Positions 61,779-64,000 of a stretch of 64,000 nucleotides of DNA are shown here, piece after piece. Under the pieces are notes generated by a model that saw only the letters and a program-made list of their open reading frames with translations, did not search any database and was not told the DNA's origin. The DNA is from Antedon mediterranea (taxonomy: Eukaryota > Echinodermata > Crinoidea > Comatulida > Antedonidae), in assembly GCF_964355755.1 (NCBI RefSeq), contig NC_092672.1, forward strand, positions 7,750,001-7,814,000. Reading direction: 5' to 3'. Position numbers and translations under genes: made by a program. Each line of letters opens with the position of its first letter. Position 1 is the first letter of the stretch.

Positions 61779-63404
61779 ATATGACAGACGACGAAAAGTC
61801 AGGTAGGCTACTTTATTATCAGATTTTTTTAAAATTCTAAATTAATAATAAATAGAATCAGTGATTTTACGAAATGTTGTTTTGAAGATTTACAAATAAA
61901 TACGTAGACGAGCTTTACCTTTAAAGCACCACTTTCACCCCCATAGACAAGTGCAATAAAAAGTATCATTAATACAAAAAAAAATTTAAAATAACCAAAA
62001 AAACAAGAGAATTGTATTTTATTTATGATTAAGATATAAAAGTCTTGGACTTTTTTAAATAAATAATAAAAAGTTAATTGAAAATTAAAATTAGTACTTA
62101 ATTTCATACGTGTTGAATCTGAGCAACTATTTTGTATACGCAGCTGCACCTGCAGAAGTAGTAGCATGTTATTCAATAATGTATTCCTAAAATCCATACT
62201 TGTTCAAAACAAAGAACAACTTTCAATAAGCTAGAACAAGAAAAAAGGTTGTGGATGCTAATTCATACTTAAACGGTTCTCTAAAATTTACCACACCATG
62301 TGTAAAGTGTGTAATATGTACATACAGTACTAATATATTTTAAATCCACAATTACAGATATTACATCATACAAGCCAGGTTTCTCAAAGCCAGGTAGGAT
62401 AATATTATCAAATACTTCTTAAATTATCAAATACTTCTTCATTCGAAGAAATAGATAATGAACCATTTGTAAACTATGACTATGCATTATTACTATGCAA
62501 ATACTAATAACTGTAATTATTACATTTACAGATATTATTACATTCAACAAGCCAGGTTCCTTAACTTTAGGTAGGCTATTATCATCAAATTCTTCTTAAA
62601 CTCTAATAAGAAAAACAATTATTTGAATTGCTCATTCGAAGAAATGCATATTTAACCATTTTGTTAAAGTCAAAGTAAAACTTTATTCATCACTCACTGT
62701 GCGAAACGATGTAGTTTATGATCCTATACATTATATTAAAATACAATAAAATTATAAACTATTTATAGACTATGCATTATGTACAATACTAGTATTTATT
62801 TTATTTTATTTTATGTCTTTAGGCAATGTGGCCAAGGATTACCAATAGTGAATTAATCACTGTCCTATCAGATAGGTGGTAATCCCCCTGATACAGGGGC
62901 TATTTTGTGAACCAGTTCACCGGGGTAACCCCTCCTCTTTTTCGAATAATGAACTAGGTTCTTTAAAGTGCACACAGGTTATAACTGCAGTGTAGAAGAC
63001 TTGTTCCACCACCAGAACTAGGAGCGAGTCGGCCTCGAACCCTTGCCGATGTTGTTGGCTCTTTAGGTACGGTAAACGGCGCCCCTGTCTTAACCGCTCG
63101 GCCATTTGACATTGATCTGTAATTATTAATCTACAGATATGACAGACGACAAGCCAGCTTTGTTAAAGTCAGGTAGGCTATTTTATCAATAGCTTTTAGA
63201 ATTATGAATTCCTCCCGTACTCAAAATGGACCTCGGGTACTAATCTTTCTCCATACTTCTGCATTATAATTCTTTTATAGTGGTTTGAGTGTCTAAAAGT
63301 ATATTAAAACAAATTAGAGTAATAAAACGTTTAATTTTCAGATCCATCATCTATGAGCCAACCCTCAACAGCCTCAACGGATGCAACAGACGTTGCAATG
63401 GCAG
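61779..63404 (+). CDS. Gene C (5' part): array of phase-1 mini-exons
   Basis: Five tiny exons with good acceptors (TTTACAG, TTTTCAG) and donors (CAG|GTAGG type): 61779-61802, 62358-62393, 62532-62570, 63137-63172, 63342-63404. All have lengths divisible by 3 and all start and end after the first codon base, so each begins with D (G|AT). They read D-M-T-D-D-E-K-S, D-I-T-S-Y-K-P-G-F-S-K-P, D-I-I-T-F-N-K-P-G-S-L-T-L, D-M-T-D-D-K-P-A-L-L-K-S and a 21-residue Ser/Thr-rich unit. The first can supply the start codon (ATG at 61781). They resemble the D-P-P-S linker exon of gene B, suggesting a paralog whose main domains lie beyond the window. No long exon here proves the gene, so confidence is moderate. 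Confidence 0.55.
62816..63110 (-). mobile_element. tRNA-derived SINE (Leu/Ser-tRNA head)
   Basis: On the minus strand the element opens with an A box (ATGGCCGAGCGGTTAAGAC) and a B box (GGGTTCGAGGCCGA) at class II tRNA spacing. About 190 bases of body follow, including GGTGAACTGGTTCACAAAAT and GGTAATCCTTGGCCACATTG, and it ends in (ATAAA)n-type repeats (plus-strand TTTTATTTTATT, about 62798-62815). The tRNA part has lost clean stems. It lies in an intron of gene C. The overlapping 62-codon open frame is a by-product. Confidence 0.75.
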
Positions 63405-64000
63405 GTAGGTCGCTTATTTAGTTTTCATTATTTTAATAAAGAACATGCACTGTTTACCGATTCCATGCAGTGCTGTATCTCCACATACTAATATTTCCGA
63501 GGTATTATAGGAATATTTGGTAACACAGCATCACATGTAAGATTAGGTTAAGGGTTAGGTTACTACTACATACAACATGTGAAACACATGATGTTGTATT
63601 ACCAAATATTTCTATTCTTTGGAAATAGATACAGTACCGAAAATCGGCTGGTTAAATGAAATCAATTTAAGCTATTATATGTGGATGATAATTCAGTACA
63701 TTACTGTTTACTTTTCACATTTTTTTTTGTAATCGCGAATCAGTGTTATATCGTCATTACTCGACAAATGTGAGATTTATGATACATACGCATGAATTAT
63801 TCATTGCTATAAATTATTATTCATGTTGAAGACAGAACTTTACTAACCAAACTCTTCCACTTTGTACTGTAGGCCTACAAGAAGTAATGAGAAATAAGAA
63901 TGTCTGAAATTTACGATCAAAACTATCGTGCCTAACTGCTATTAATTCAAAATATTGATGATGTATATTATATAATAACATTCCAATTATTATTTTGATA
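63405..64000. other. Intron of gene C with MITE copy; window end
   Basis: Contains the second family B MITE. A possible acceptor at 63870 (TTGTACTGTAG) would open a short phase-1 exon ending in TGA within about 35 bases, but it coincides with a TAGGCCTA octamer and is not convincing. No other exon seen to the window end. Confidence 0.4.
63469..63638. mobile_element. MITE (family B), copy 2
   Basis: Begins AGTGCTGTATCTCCACATA and ends GAAATAGATACAGTACC, the same ends as the copy at 34082-34295. Subterminal GGAATATTTGGTAACACAGC is mirrored by TTGTATTACCAAATATTTCT. Shorter than copy 1, with an internal ACATGTGAAACACATG motif. Confidence 0.65.

Noticed and set aside
62917-63105. 62-codon open frame on the minus strand
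   Set aside because: It is the tRNA-derived SINE read as protein.
63871-63910. Short terminal exon of gene C
   Set aside because: The acceptor is part of a TAGGCCTA octamer and the frame ends after about 11 codons; not distinguishable from chance.

Overview
This is AT-rich, intron-dense animal DNA, most likely from an echinoderm. The strongest indicator is a complete MSP130-type biomineralisation gene. Supporting signs are an invertebrate TRIM36/46-type gene, lineage-specific TIR and death-effector-like genes, and the octamer TAGGCCTA seen more than 40 times. I cannot name the class (crinoid, sea cucumber or other). Spliced models were built by hand from splice sites, reading-frame phase and protein families; every multi-exon model below closes in frame.

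Layout. (1) 1300-2423 (+): last exon of an unrecognised membrane/coiled-coil protein with 30-residue repeats. (2) 4986-9689 (-): full 8-exon TRIM36/TRIM46-like E3 ligase, 785 aa. (3) 9.7-24.1 kb: no gene seen, only repeats and an old tRNA-like fragment. (4) 24097-29158 (-): 3-exon gene for a 451-aa basic coiled-coil protein, not recognised. (5) 30934-32993 (-): 3-exon class A GPCR, 366 aa, with an altered TM6 motif. (6) 36626-43349 (-): 11-exon MSP130-like secreted, GPI-anchored protein, 581 aa. (7) 43.6-47.3 kb: a LINE tail, a 3-kb 49-bp minisatellite and nested MITEs. (8) 47669-50795 (+): 4-exon SAM-dependent methyltransferase, 354 aa.

(9) 51.4-64 kb is the most unusual part: a cluster of death-fold/TIR genes built from phase-1 exons. 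Gene A (51389-53417, -) encodes four DED-like domains in two exon modules. Gene B (55895-59209, +), head-to-head with A, encodes a TIR domain, a Ser/Pro linker and two DED-like domains, but an in-frame TAA sits inside the TIR domain. Gene C (from about 60.4 kb, +) runs out of the window and starts with a tandem array of tiny phase-1 exons, two of which both read D-M-T-D-D. The A/B intergenic region holds a palindromic kappaB (Rel) site. Together these look like an innate-immune signalling locus evolving by exon-module duplication.

Repeats include two LINE 3' ends, a 5S-rRNA-derived SINE, a tRNA-derived SINE, two tRNA-like relics, several MITE families and a 24-bp perfect palindrome between convergent genes.
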